Made by a program: the position numbers and the translations under genes. Positions 1 through 11,077 of a DNA stretch of 64,000 bases are shown here, one piece after another. The notes under the pieces were generated by a model that made no database searches, was not told the origin of the DNA, and worked only from the letters and a program-made list of their open reading frames with translations. This DNA is from Diogma glabrata (lineage: Eukaryota > Arthropoda > Insecta > Diptera > Cylindrotomidae): positions 266,409,114 to 266,473,113 of the forward strand of contig OY856188.1 in assembly GCA_963693315.1 (NCBI GenBank). Direction: 5' to 3'. Position 1 is the first letter of the stretch. Every line of letters starts with the position of its first letter.

Positions 1-62
1 GTAAGAATTTCACTTTGAGCTCATGAATGTAATACTTAGGTCTTTCAGACCGAAATAATTAT
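1..62. mobile_element. End of an interspersed repeat, cut by the window edge
   Basis: These 62 bases recur almost unchanged at 37478-37539, where they follow a longer repeat with internal tandem units. Similarity stops just after the shared TTTCAGACCGAA block in both places, so this is probably the terminus of the same element family. The rest of this copy lies outside the window. Nothing coding is seen between here and 636; that stretch is plain AT-rich DNA. Confidence 0.6.
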
Positions 63-636
63 CAAAATTTTTTAAAAAATTAAGGATTCAAAGAAAATAT
101 TAAACAAAAAAAATTAAATTAATTATTATTATTTTTTATTTTTCACGAGGCATAACGGCATGAAATTGTCCTGCCATTTGTCGTTACTCCATAAAATTTG
201 GCTTTGCTATCAAAGTGCGCCTATAGATGTTTCACATCAAAAATATATTAATGTTATTAACGAGGCTCTATTTGTTTATTATCGCAACATTTGACTCAAA
301 ATTTCTTTATAGGTTTCTCTTAATTATAAATTCTGTTATCATCTATTATATTTTACAACTACCAGGCGTCCCGTAACATTAACTTTTTTTAGTTTGAGAG
401 TAATAAAGTAGGAAGACCTCTCAAAAATCAAAAAAGCAATTTTGCAACCATAAAATTTAATTTTTTAATTTAAACAATTCGCTGCACTCCAAACCTTGCA
501 GCACTAGAATTTGATACGTTGTAGGCATGTTAAAATATTCTTAACAGTTTTATAAAAAATATACTCTTTAAAATCAAACATTTTTTATCGACCAATCATA
601 ATTCCTTACTAAATTAACATAAATTGAAAGCAAATT

Positions 637-1140
637 AAACAAAAAATAGAACCGACTTCAAAAAACACAAAAAAGTGAAAAATAACTCAATTGTGACTTT
701 AGAGACCAAAATACAGCTAACTATTGATTTATTTAATTTAATTATATTTAACTACAGACAAAAAAAAATTATGGTTTTAAACAAAGTTATTATATTATAG
801 AATTTATTTATTATTATAACTATTACAATTATTATAGTTGTTACAATAGTTATTATATTATAAAAGTTTTGTAGCAGAAAACTGTTGAAAATCGGTGCCA
901 AGCCGATGACATGTTAGTCAGTTATTCGTCAATATGGCACCGACTTCGAACAGTTTTGTGCTACAAATAACTTTTATAATACAATAAACTTTTTTTAAAA
1001 CCGTAATTTTTTTTTGTCTGTAGTTAAATATAATTAAATTAAATAAATCGATAGTTAGCTGTATTTTTGTCTCTAAAGTTACAATTGAGTTATTTTTCAC
1101 TTTTTAGTGTTTTTTGAAGGCGGTTCTATTTTTTTTGTTT
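637..1140. repeat. Foldback (inverted repeat) element, about 0.5 kb
   Basis: The left arm (from about 637) and the right arm (ending about 1140) are reverse complements over most of their length. The outer edges read AATAGAACCGACTTC and its complement. Inside, GGTGCCA and TGGCACC face each other across a short loop near 901-933. The left arm carries about 80 extra bases made of TTATTATA-like units (about 770-858). No protein is encoded; the open frame on the minus strand (918-1100) is a by-product. Confidence 0.75.
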
Positions 1141-1269
1141 TTTATTCTTCCATTTTTAGTTTGGTTGTATACCCAAATGTCAGTTAAAAAGGCGTTTTTG
1201 AAGTAATAACTAAGTCTCGGGAATGTATTCATCAATGACAATCAAGTAATCAATGGTTTTTCGATTTTT

Positions 1270-2085
1270 TGAGACAAAAAGGTAAATTTCCTGTCATAGA
1301 AAATTATATTGGTCCAACTCGGAATCTAAAGCAATATAATACAGCTCACTCAAACCATCCAAATACAATAAGCGGTTTCGAAGAAATCGACGAAAATACA
1401 TAAAAAATACAGGTTTTTTTCAGTTTTCTGAAAACGGTATTTTTCGCGTCTTAGAAAAAAATACAGGACTTTCTCGAAATCCACCCAAATAGAATACAAT
1501 TAAAACCATTCAAATCGAATGAGTCGTTTATGAGAAATCGGTGAATATATATAGAAAAATACAGATTTTTTCAATTTTCTGAAATACGGTATTTTTGCGT
1601 CATAGAAAAAATATGGGACCACTTCGGCATTTATCTTAATCGAATACAATTTAAATCATTCAAATCGAATGAGTCGTTTTTGAGAAATCGGTGAACAGGC
1701 ATAAAAAATACAGCTTTGTCCAATTTACTGAAAAACTATGTTTCTCACGTTATAGAAAAAAAATGCAGATTAACCTCCAAAGCAACATTATAGAATGCAA
1801 TTTAAATCATCCAAATCGTATGAGCCGTTTTTGAAAAATCGGTAAACAAACTTACATCAACATTTATCAAGAAACACAGTTTTTTTCGTTTTTCTAGAAA
1901 ACGCGTATTTTTTACGTCATAGAAAAAATATGGAACCATTTCGGCATCTACTTAAATAGAATACAATTTAAATCATTAAAATCGAATGAGCCGTTTTTGA
2001 GAAATCGGTGAACAAACATCAATAGACATTAAAAAAAAACCCAAGTGAAACACAGAACCTCCTTCTTTTTTGAAGTCGGTTAAAA
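1270..2085. repeat. Tandem array of ~150-bp units ending in a GAAGTCGGTT motif
   Basis: About five diverged units of roughly 150-160 bp follow one another. Each holds a TTTTGAGAAATCGGTGAA-like block, a CATAGAAAAAATA block and an ATTCAAATCGAATGAG-like block. The array ends at about 2062-2080 with TTTTTTGAAGTCGGTT, the same motif that borders the neighbouring palindrome in inverse orientation (near 645). The palindrome and the array may therefore be parts of one element of about 1.4 kb. No open frame is conserved between units. Confidence 0.65.
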
Positions 2086-2399
2086 ACATTCCGAAATAAC
2101 CAGCAAAACTACTAATTTACAAATAATAACATAAACAAAAACAGTACACGAAGAAAAATCAAATAAATTAAACGAATGATTGATTCCTTTTAACTCGCAT
2201 TCATTCGTCAACCATAAATCTATTTAATTCTCGCTCACAATCACAAACGAATACTAAAGTATCAAAATTGTTTCACTGTTCCCTCAAACGAATTGAATGT
2301 TTTTAATTCTCATTTTAAAATTCGCTCACGAATTTTATCAAGTTGTATTTGGCTGGAAAATAATTAAATTTTCGATTCGCGAATCGAATCTTTCTGTAC

Positions 2400-3235
2400 T
2401 CTGACATCGAGTGAGTGCTATCCATGCTACTACATCGGACGTTGTCAAATGCATATCTGAGATGTCGCCATTGTATCGTCGAATTGGACATACAGTTGCA
2501 ATGTGTTTTATAGTTTGTTATGGAGCTCCGCAGTCACATTGAGGGGGACTCTGAAATGCCCCACTTGTAGAAAGAATCAGCACAACGCCCATGATTCGTT
2601 CTTATTCGGTTTATCGTAGTCCAGGTATGACGTGGCAGATTGAAACCAGGTTGGGGAGAAGTCGAGTTAGTAATAGAAAGGCTAGGTGTGTTGTAATGAT
2701 TCCAGGAGTTGTCCCAGGCATCCAAGATATTAAAATTGACTTCAATCGACGAGTGTGGTCACCGTAATATTCGTGCAAGGGTAACGTGATGTTGTTGGTT
2801 ACCTTTTTATGTTCACGCATTAGCGCATGCGAGCGTCTGGAGTGCAGGTGGAGCGATATTGCTTAACACAGTGAGCTAAGGTAAATGAGTGGACCTGATA
2901 GTACCACTTATAGTACGCATCGTGGCATGCAGCTGGCAGTCAACTTTTTGGGTGTGTGTGCTATTCAACCAGACTGGTGCGCCGTACTCAGCCACCTAGT
3001 AAACCAGACTTAGAGCAGTTGTGCGAAGGGTAGGTGGAGTAGCACCCCATGTCGAGAGGTGTAAATTGTCAGTTTATGCAATATATTGTTTCTCGTTTTA
3101 AGTTTTTTTAACGTATTCTCTAAGTGGAGTTTAAAAGAGAGAGTTCTATCGAGAGTAATGCCCTGGTACTTTGGCTGTTGATTGTATTTAATGACAATTT
3201 CATTTGATTCTGTGCGCTAATAAAAAACATTACAG
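2400..3235 (-). pseudogene. Decayed non-LTR retrotransposon, 3' part of the RT ORF
   Basis: On the minus strand, short frames spell the C-terminal region typical of insect non-LTR pol proteins. There is a DRTLSFKLHLENTLKKLK-like stretch near 3100-3160, then LPRHTWTTINRIRTNHGRC near 2580-2630, then a CDCGAPQQT-like cysteine cluster near 2520-2540. Several stops and frameshifts separate the pieces, so it is a relic. The catalytic YADD box is not present; only the region behind the polymerase core remains. The exact clade (Jockey-like versus I/R1-like) is not resolved. Confidence 0.7.
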
Positions 3236-3463
3236 GAAAAAAATTTCACATATTTGAAAATAAGTCGAAAACTTTACTTTCGAAAATTACAAAATAAATT
3301 TTTTTGGACTAGTCAAAAATAGTTTTTGTTACAAAATTTCCATTCTCAACCCGCTCCAAAATACATTTTAAACGATGAGCCGACCGTTATTATTTGTATT
3401 CAATCTTTGCAACAATTCTTATAATCGTAAATTTTTTCAATTTTTTTCATTTGTTATAGTCTA

Positions 3464-5191
3464 AGATCCGGCTGCAGGATTAGTGCGCTCATCGATTTTT
3501 TGCTAAAACCAAATTTTTATGTATATTTATAATTAGGAGAATATATATCTACCAGGTTGCCTATCAAAATTTGGCCGCCAGTATTTTTAATTAAATTGTT
3601 TTTAATTGATTTTTGGGAAAAAATTTCGTTCACTTGTTTTTTAAATAAAATATCGTCTACATCACGGCAATTTATATAAAGATTCTAAAAATTCACGGTT
3701 GCCATTGCGCACTTGGCCGCACCTCTTCGCAGCCAGGTGTAAACAGGTATGATTTCGATACATTTATACGTTCATAACGTACATTGATTAATTCTATATT
3801 AAATTAAAGCTAATTTTTTTCTATTTATTATCATATATGGTTGCCTAATTAAATCCGGCCGCAAATAAGGGTTGCTGGCTGTTAAAGATGATAAATATTT
3901 AAGGTAGAATGAAAGAGAGCTAGCGCGTAACATCATTTGTCAGACGAGGATAGCGATTGCCAGCTGTGCGACGCTCTTAAGCCATTGCGCATGCGTCGAA
4001 TGTTAGTGTTCTCAACCACCGGGAGTAATAGAGACGACTTAATAAATACTCCAAAAAAATTGTCTTCCTTTTCAAAATGACAAATTTAAAAATTACAACA
4101 AAAAATGGTAGAATCCTAGCTTATCCCCCTTAAATAAATTTGCGTTTTTTTTTTCAGATATATAGAAAGATTAGGTCCTCTGCATCCTAATTATGAAAAA
4201 AAAAATTTGCGGAAATGAGGGGGTCAAAAATTATAAAGGATTAAACTTTCAATTTTACCTTGGTCCCCCCTTTGGTTTTTTTTTAGTTTTTTTTTTTTTT
4301 TATTTTTTTCCTTAATTTCATTTATTATTTATTTATATTTTATCACACACTAAAACATTGAAATTAAAAAAAATGCCTTGGTGTCCCCCCTTTGAGTTTT
4401 TAGAAGTAACTTGATTTGATTTTTGATTTTTTTTTTTGACTCGCTTCTGCGACCTTGCACAACTTCGATCAAAAATAGCACCCCCCCCCGTGCGATTCGC
4501 CACCTCCCCCCCCCCTCCCCTCCCGCGTCGCCTCCGCGTCCCCTGCGCCGCAGGGGGAACAATGTAAAATTGAAAGTTTTATCCTATATATCTTTTGAGC
4601 CCCTCATTTCCGCAAATTTTTTTATTTCATAATTAGGATGCAGAGCACCTAATCTTTCTATTTATCTGAAAAAAAACGTAAATTTATTTGGGGGGATAAA
4701 CTAGGAATGTTCCCAAAAAATTAATATTGATTTAACTCTCTTTTACTCTACCTTAAATATTTATCATCTTTAACAGCCAGCAACCCTTATTTGCGGCCGG
4801 ATTTAATTAGGCAACCATATATGATAATTAACAGAAAAAAATTAGCTTTAATTTGATATAGAATTAATCAATGTACGTTATGAACGTGTAAATGTATCGA
4901 AATCATACCTGTTTACGCCTGGCTGCGAAGAGGTGCGGCCAGGTGCGCAACGGCAACCGTGATTTTTTAGAATCGTTATGTAATTTGCCGTGATGTAGAC
5001 GACATTTCATTTAAAAAACAAATGAACGAAATTCTTTCCCAAAAATCAATTAAAATTAATTTAATTAAAAATACTGGCGGCCAAATTTTGATAGGCAACC
5101 TGGTAGATATATATTCTCCTAATTATAAATATACATAAAAATTTGGTTTTAGCAAAAAATCGATGAGCGCACTAATCCTGCAGCCGGATCT
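3464..5191. mobile_element. Large foldback element, 1.73 kb
   Basis: The ends are perfect inverted repeats (AGATCCGGCTGCAGGATTAG at left, its complement at right). The two arms, about 3464-4250 and 4560-5191, mirror each other almost all the way to the centre. Landmarks found in both arms include GGCCGCCAGTATTTTTAATT, GCCGCACCTCTTCGCAGCC and the ATTTGCGGAAATGAGGGG block. The left arm has an extra segment of about 115 bp (about 3915-4030) lacking in the right. No transposase frame is present. A target duplication could not be identified with confidence. Confidence 0.85.
4481..4557. repeat. C-rich loop at the centre of the foldback
   Basis: Within AT-rich DNA this stretch has several runs of 5-10 C and ends in a CTGCGCCGCAGGG hairpin. 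It lies in the unpaired or weakly paired centre of the foldback element. Open frames on both strands across it are compositional artefacts. Confidence 0.6.
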
Positions 5192-5460
5192 CGTACTATT
5201 ATATTCGAAGTTAAGGAGAGGGAACAGGAAAAAAAACTCACGTTTTTGTTTTTAACTCAGAAAGAAAGCGGTCGATAATTTATTGAATTTCTTTAAAATA
5301 TTTCAATCTTCTTCGATGGCCAAATATATTTCGATGGACAAATATATTTTATAACCGTAGAAAATTTCAAGTTGATAGCACTTATAGTTTGGGAGATAAT
5401 CGATTATGTAGAAATTCGGACGGATCCCGAAATCTCGCCAATAGGATACCGTTTTTACAT

Positions 5461-5593
5461 TTTTAAAGTACATGTTGATGCCATCAATGTCTATAACCGC
5501 ATGTTGTTGTGGGGCCTAGATCTTAAAAGGTTTGTATGCATTGTTATGGTATTGTAATTCCTACTACACAACACATTTTAATAAAAAAAAAAT
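5461..5593 (+). repeat. Interspersed repeat, copy 1
   Basis: The segment matches the reverse complement of about 21740-21870. Shared blocks include GTTGTTGTGGG, TTAAAAGGTTT and TGTAATTCCTACTACACAAC, followed by an A-run. The A-rich right end would suit the 3' end of a retroelement, but no coding part is seen. The rest of the 5.2-6.2 kb interval shows no gene. Confidence 0.6.
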
Positions 5594-6267
5594 TATTATT
5601 TATGTGTTTTTTCCAGGCGTTGATCTTCGATTCAACAATATTCAAAATGTCGTTCGTCGACACGTGAAAAAATTGGTGGACTGCACCAAGTAATAAAATT
5701 GAAACTGCAACTTGGAACGCTGAGACACCAAAATGAATATAATTTAAAATACTTTCGCCACAAGTACCTCCCACTTTTACAATTCATTTCATTACATTTT
5801 TCAGACAGAAAGATAATGTCTGTCTAGTACCAATCAGTGTCTAGACTATTCTATTACGAAATATTTTTTTTTGGAGAATGTTTCCTTCATTCTAAGACAA
5901 ATATAAAGTTTGTGTTTTCCTGTGGGACCACTCCAGTGGTGTAATTTTTTTTAAATTGAAAGTCTTATGTAATAGGATTTACAATATCTGTCACAACGTT
6001 CCGAGCTACTTGTTGTCAATCTTTTTTTCTAAGAATTCTTTTAATAATTTGTGTTTATGTGAAAATGGCTTTGGTTTCAGTATAATGATGATTGCAAATT
6101 GCAATGTTGTATATAACCAGTTGAACAGAATTTTCTTTTATATTTCGTTCCGAATCTTAAAATCATAGCAATATCTTTGAATATATCCAGATAACACATC
6201 GGTAGCTTATGACTATTTTCCCGTGAATCGATTTAGTTTTGAGTCCGTTTTATTTTTACAGATATTA

Positions 6268-7227
6268 ATGAGCCATTCTTTTTTCAGCAAATCTTTACGA
6301 AGAATTAGAACACTAAGAGATAGTATACAGAAAAAACATATACCCAGAGATGAAATTAAAATAAAACCCACAGTAGTAAAAGAAGTTCCGATCGTTAATA
6401 TAATTGAAAACGAAAAATGTTCGTTTTGTGGCAAAATTATTAGAGGCAAAACTGTGCTGGCAACACATTTATTAAACTGTCCTGTAAAAATTAAACAGGA
6501 AGAAAAAATACCAAAAGAATCAAATATTAAATCAAAACTAAATTTAAAACCTTTGCCAAATGCAATTGTCAACGATGAAATTACTGTTGTTAATAGATGT
6601 AAATCAACACAACTTCTTGAAACCATTACTATCAAAGACGAATCAAAAGAAGTGGAAAAAGACATACCCACTTTGAAAAGATCCAACCGGAATAGAGTTC
6701 AAAAAAATCACAAAGACTTTGTTTACGATTTGCCTAACACATCAACTTCCTATTTTAATTTAGATATAAAACCACCAAAGAGGAGAAACACAATAGCGGA
6801 CACAGAGAATGTTAATGAATCCGAACGTATTGTTACCAATATAGAAACTACAACTACAAAAACAGTTAAAGGAGCTGCACTTTTAATGGCTAATAGTGTG
6901 GTTCAGAAATCTAAAGCAGCATTCAAAAACGAAGTTAAAATCAGTTCAAATGAAAATGAACCTGAAATTATAGTACCAACAATAATCCATACACGTCGTC
7001 GATCCATACGAAAATCTTTGCAACTAGATAGTGTAAATAATATTGATAATGGAGTTATAAGACTTGAAATAAATTCAGGTTTTAAAGGGATAGGTGAAAA
7101 CGAAGATGAAACGTATGTTAAATGTGCTACAGAAAAAGAATTTCAACAATATTTAGAAACTAATAAATTAACAGATCCCGTTAAAAAGATTATGTTAATT
7201 CCATCAGATATGATGCCAGAACAATGA
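6268..7227 (+). CDS. Unrecognised basic protein with a C2HC motif (319 aa from this ATG)
   Basis: This is a long open frame with coding-like composition, ending in a TGA followed by an AATAAA about 30 bases downstream. Near residues 51-71 there is a Cys-x2-Cys-x12-His-x3-Cys pattern (CSFCGK then THLLNC), which suggests one small zinc-binding finger. The rest is charged, low in hydrophobics and rich in Lys, Glu, Asn and Thr, with basic clusters such as PPKRR (about residue 170) and HTRRRSIRKS (about 240), consistent with a nuclear protein. No signal peptide or membrane segment is seen. The start is uncertain: TTTTTACAG ends at 6261 and TTTTTTCAG ends at 6287, so an upstream exon could supply the N-terminus. 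It is convergent with the small membrane-protein gene at 7316-7596. I do not recognise the family. Confidence 0.7.
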   Translation: MSHSFFSKSLRRIRTLRDSIQKKHIPRDEIKIKPTVVKEVPIVNIIENEKCSFCGKIIRGKTVLATHLLNCPVKIKQEEKIPKESNIKSKLNLKPLPNAIVNDEITVVNRCKSTQLLETITIKDESKEVEKDIPTLKRSNRNRVQKNHKDFVYDLPNTSTSYFNLDIKPPKRRNTIADTENVNESERIVTNIETTTTKTVKGAALLMANSVVQKSKAAFKNEVKISSNENEPEIIVPTIIHTRRRSIRKSLQLDSVNNIDNGVIRLEINSGFKGIGENEDETYVKCATEKEFQQYLETNKLTDPVKKIMLIPSDMMPEQ

Positions 7228-7315
7228 TTGTATATACTTTTTTCCTTTCTTAGGCAACAATAAATTACATTTATTAAAACTTAGTACATTAACTTAATAC
7301 AGAATAATTTGTATT

Positions 7316-7596
7316 TTATTCATATTTTTTGTTGAGCTCTTCAGATTTATTTGAAGATTTATCTAGTAAAACATTTGATTCTATTTTATCAGAACATTTT
7401 TTTAGATACGAAGGAAACCAAAACACAGCCATCACTAATCTGAAATGTAAAAAAAAAACGTAGATGTATAATTATTTAATTTATTACAAAAGGAATGTTA
7501 CTTAAGAAAAATCCATCCAAAGAATATTAATGATAAACAGGTAAATGATGATTTAAGCATAACCCAGTAATCAACAACTACTTGTTCGTGTTTCAT
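7316..7596 (-). CDS. Small single-pass membrane protein, 72 aa, two exons
   Basis: On the minus strand an ATG at 7596 opens exon 1 (7596-7502), followed by a donor GTAACA. A 62-bp intron ends in a pyrimidine-rich ACATTTCAG acceptor, and exon 2 (7439-7316) ends in TAA. The join keeps frame and gives a 72-residue product. The protein has a short N-terminus, a hydrophobic span at about residues 18-41 containing FFGWIF, and a hydrophilic Lys/Ser/Glu-rich tail. No single exon is long enough to stand out alone. AATAAA overlaps the stop. Its stop codon is about 90 bp from that of the convergent neighbour. The layout (GW.F motif, one span, charged tail) resembles small integral membrane proteins of the SMIM13 type, but the similarity is too weak to name it. 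Function is unknown. Confidence 0.6.
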
Positions 7597-8234
7597 AATT
7601 TTAAGGTAGGATTATTTAAATTTATTTTAAATTTGACTCGTTTGAGAACTGTTAAACAATAATGGAATAAACAAAATTCCTACGTCTAAACGTGTTTGTT
7701 GTCTAACATTTATCTATGGCAACCAAAATAATACGATTTCAACACGTTTTGATATTTTATTCGTGAGTAAAAAAAACATCATAATACAAGAGAGTTTTAT
7801 TTAGCAAATTTTTAACGAACGTTTTATAAAATATAGTACTATAAGCTCAAAACAGCTGAAGATTGACTGAGTAAACGATTATTACGTTCTTGGATGCCGT
7901 TGTGTTTTTATTTTGTTCTTCTACCGACTTTTGGGTCATGAGGAGTCGAAATATGGTAAAAGATTTAGGTTAAATTAGTATATCATACCTTAGATGCCTA
8001 CTTCATAAACTGCTTACAAGTTTCTAGCCTATGGCAAGTTGGCAAAATTAAACCAAGAAAAGCTATTGGCCGATCTCGTTGTTGTTAAACTCTGGACCTC
8101 ACGCACATTCGACATCGGCCACAGTAAACTCTTGCTAGATCTTCCCAACTCCACACTTCTACAGTCACTTAAAAGATTTATTTTATTACCAAGAAAGTTC
8201 TTCCCTATCATGTTTTACTTCTACATGTTAAATC

Positions 8235-8957
8235 TGATCCACATACAACCTTAATACTCCAATAACTCAATCCAAAAGATGCAGAGATGTATCTTGGTGG
8301 AATGGTAACTTGGAGAGGAAAAGGAATAAAGTTCGTAAGCTCTTTAATAGAGCAAAAACAACAAATAATTGGATAGAGTACCGAGTAGCTCTAACCAATT
8401 ATAATAAAGAACTCAGACAATCAAAAATGAATAGCTGGAAAGAGCTCTGCAATACGATAGATAATATCTGCCTGCTGCAACTCGACTCCAAAAATTGATG
8501 TCGTCTGATCACACAAACCCTCTAGGCTCAATCTGCAAACCAAATGGTACGTATACCACCAGCTGCATTGAGACACTAGATACTTTACTTCAAAGCCACT
8601 TTCCGGGCTCAATAGAATGGAGCACGGCAGATAATGCCAACGAAGACGTACATCTTCTAGATCCTGCAACTAAAAGTACTGCAGATCATTTAGCCAACAC
8701 AATTTTCACCCCCAACAAAGCGAGATGGGCTATAGAATCCTTCGGTCCGTATGAATCTCCGGGAGGTGATGGAATTTTTCCGGTATTTTTGCAAAAGGAT
8801 CTAACAATCATTCTTCCATATCTCATGCGTTTGTTCAAAGCAAGCTTTCGCCTTGCTTACATTCCTCAGATATGGCGAGAAACCAAAGATGTTTTTATAC
8901 CTAAGCCAGGAAAAAAACCTAATGAAGCCAAATCATACAGACCTTTAAGTCTTACAT
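8235..8957 (+). pseudogene. Non-LTR retrotransposon RT fragment (R1/LOA/I-like group)
   Basis: Frames on the plus strand carry the linker and start of a reverse transcriptase. A WWNGNLERKRNKVRKLFNRA-like stretch at about 8300-8360 is followed by LLQSHFPGS (about 8590-8615), then GGDGIFPVFLQK and YIPQIWRETKDVFIPKPGK (about 8765-8910), and YRPLSLTSF at the end. A frame change near 8496 and an abrupt end at 8957 mark it as dead. At 8958 the sequence switches into a different element on the other strand. No polymerase active-site motif survives. Confidence 0.8.
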
Positions 8958-10250
8958 CTTTTCGGGTGTGGTGCCAATCCTCCGGCTCTATGTTCAGGTT
9001 CAGGAACTCTGCTATTGCCCTTTGGCGCTTCCATAAATAAGTCTTCCTTCGTCAGGTTAGTGGAATTTTCAGGACATTTGAATAGGTAACTCACATTCAG
9101 GACACAATTGTCAATAGTTTCGGGAGCAACTCTGCTCATATAGTTGTTTAGGATGCGTGACAAACCGGATCTTAGTTGAGCTAGGATGAATCTGGTGCTG
9201 CGGGGTAGTTGGGCCTCTTCGGCTGCGACTTTTGGTGGTTTTCTATTTAGTACTCGATTTGGGGCGTAGTTTCGTATAACGTCTCATGCAGAAAGCATCG
9301 TCTCTAATCACGTTGTCTCTAATCTCATACAGGAAGCATCTTGCTGTCCTTATTTCTGTAGGTGGTTCAATTCTTGTTAACGTATCATTAGGACTGCTCT
9401 TTGTGACAAGGCAATAGATATTGTTTGGTTAGCATTTCATTATGTTTACAGACTGGCAATATGTTACTTTCCTCGTGCAGGTGATCTCGGTGGGCCATCA
9501 AATGGCATCCGGATACGGCTCGCAACGCTGCGTTTTGTGTTGTTTGTCACTTCTTCCAGTGGATGTCAGCAACTTTGGGTGTCTATATGGGTGCAGCATA
9601 GTTTAAAATAGTTCGACATATGGTTTTACACGATATTATTGTATTTTTATCCTTGTCTCATGAACTACCCGCTAGCGTGCATGAGCATTGAATTTAAACA
9701 GTGGGTCGAATGTTAGCCTCAACAGTCTCGGAATTTTAGTTTTAGGAATGAGTATGTTGTCAATGCAGATGCTTAGTGTTGTATTTGCCTGCTTCGTTCA
9801 TGTGGTGAAAAGTATAGAAGTGGACTTTTTAGTAGAAAGTTTCAATTTTCTTGTTTTAAACCAATGACGTGATGATTATTCCTTCTAATGGGACAGGTAA
9901 GCTACTTAGGTAGAGATTGAACAATGAAGGTAAGAGAATGCCATCTTGTGGAGCTCCTTGTCTTAGAACTCTCATCTTGAACAATTACGGAACTCGTTAC
10001 TCTACGTATGTTTGGCGATCTTTGGTTGTAGTTAGACAACCAGCGCGTTGTTAGACCTGGCAAATTAGTTTTTAGGATATCATCCGGTAGTTAAGCATGC
10101 AACACTGTCGAATGCTTTTGATAGACCGAGTGCAACTAAGGTTGTTCTTGCACATGGTATACAGTGCGTAGTCCACTTCAAAGTTGTGTGTTAACTTCAT
10201 CTATTCAGCCTTCAGTTGCGTGGATAAACCATACAATATCCGCGAGGAGA
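8958..10250 (-). pseudogene. Decayed Jockey-like non-LTR retrotransposon
   Basis: Read on the minus strand from 10250 to 8958, one finds an RT core fragment (LFNLYLSSLP near 9895-9940), then a region with QNAALRAVSGCHLMAHRDHLH (about 9480-9540). It ends with the FKCP-x4-TNLTKEDL signature common at the C-terminus of Jockey-type pol proteins (about 9040-9090). Many stops interrupt it. The same family occurs again at 26.6-27.17 and 31.26-31.51 kb. The left end abuts the plus-strand fragment at 8957 without a poly-T tract, so this may be a rearrangement rather than a clean insertion. Confidence 0.75.
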
Positions 10251-10533
10251 TATATCTTTAATAATTGTCAATGTTCGTTATTCCGTATGAGTACAGTCCC
10301 AACTTACTGATATGATTGTTCGATAAACAATTTAAATCATATAGCTCGTTGTTACACTTCGTCTTGATGAACAAATTGGAAGTCGTCGTGAGAAGGATTA
10401 ATAAAACACAAACAAGTTTGAGTATAAAAATCAGTCTAAACCCCTTCGGATTTAACCCGAACTATCAATCTAAAATATGAAAACAAATGCTATTAAATAT
10501 CTTCGTATTCCAAAATCGTTTCTAAATACAAAA
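10251..10533. other. Non-coding spacer
   Basis: This is AT-rich DNA between the retrotransposon relic and the 3' end of the NR2C2AP gene. No coding frame, RNA gene or repeat is recognised. Confidence 0.5.
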
Positions 10534-11077
10534 TTAGCTTATAATCTCTAAATTATATATTATTATTCTTCCAAAAAAATCTGTACTAGACTCAAATATT
10601 AGTTTCAACTTTCGAATATTTTCGATTTTACTTTTCATTATAAATTCTTGTTCTGAATTTATGTCATCAGGATATAAACTTTCTTCACATACTAAATTTC
10701 CGGTATCATCAACAAAATTTATTTGACAATTTTTTCCAGCAAACCCTCCCTGGAATTGTATTTTAATCGATGAGATATTTACCAATTCTTTGAAAGTAAA
10801 TGCAATCCATTGGGGTGTTCCCTAGAAAGACAAAATATTTTAGTTGGTATCTTTTTTTATTTCTTATTTCAATTCCAAAATTACATGGTCGGAGCACCAA
10901 GACGTATCATTCCTTTGGTCAAACATAAATTGTTTACCATGTTGTTTTACATCTTTATTTGAAACAGAGCTTACGCTTTAATTAAAATTTATTGAAATTA
11001 TTATTAAAATAAATGTTCCTAAAATATAATCATATTTACTTGCATTTAAAATTAAGATTATCGCTTAAAATATTCAT
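10534..11077 (-). CDS. NR2C2AP: NR2C2AP homologue (nuclear receptor 2C2-associated protein), 138 aa, three exons
   Basis: The exons on the minus strand are 11077-11040, 10975-10885 and 10821-10534. The two introns are 64 and 63 bp; donors are GTAAAT and GTAATT, acceptors TTAAAG and TTTCTAG. Joined, they give 138 residues, almost the length of the human protein (about 139). Family landmarks run in order: a VSSVSN block, the FDQRNDTSWCSD block across the second junction, GTPQWIAF, IQFQGGF, and the C-terminal TDFFGRIIIYNLEI. The family has a compact discoidin-like (F5/8 type C) beta-sandwich fold; the mammalian protein binds the orphan receptor TR4 (NR2C2), but its ancestral role is unclear. The start ATG is 466 bp from that of AAR2 on the other strand, so the two genes may share a promoter. 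The non-T-rich acceptor of exon 2 is the weakest point of the model. Confidence 0.88.

Noticed and set aside
4350..4632. Frames across the C-rich island (Pro/Arg-rich on plus, Gly/Arg-rich on minus)
   Set aside because: They are compositional artefacts in the centre of a foldback element.
8039..8254. Frame reading MAKLNQEKLLADLVVV upstream of the RT fragment
   Set aside because: It has no recognisable domain, overlaps an equally long frame on the other strand and sits beside a dead retrotransposon.
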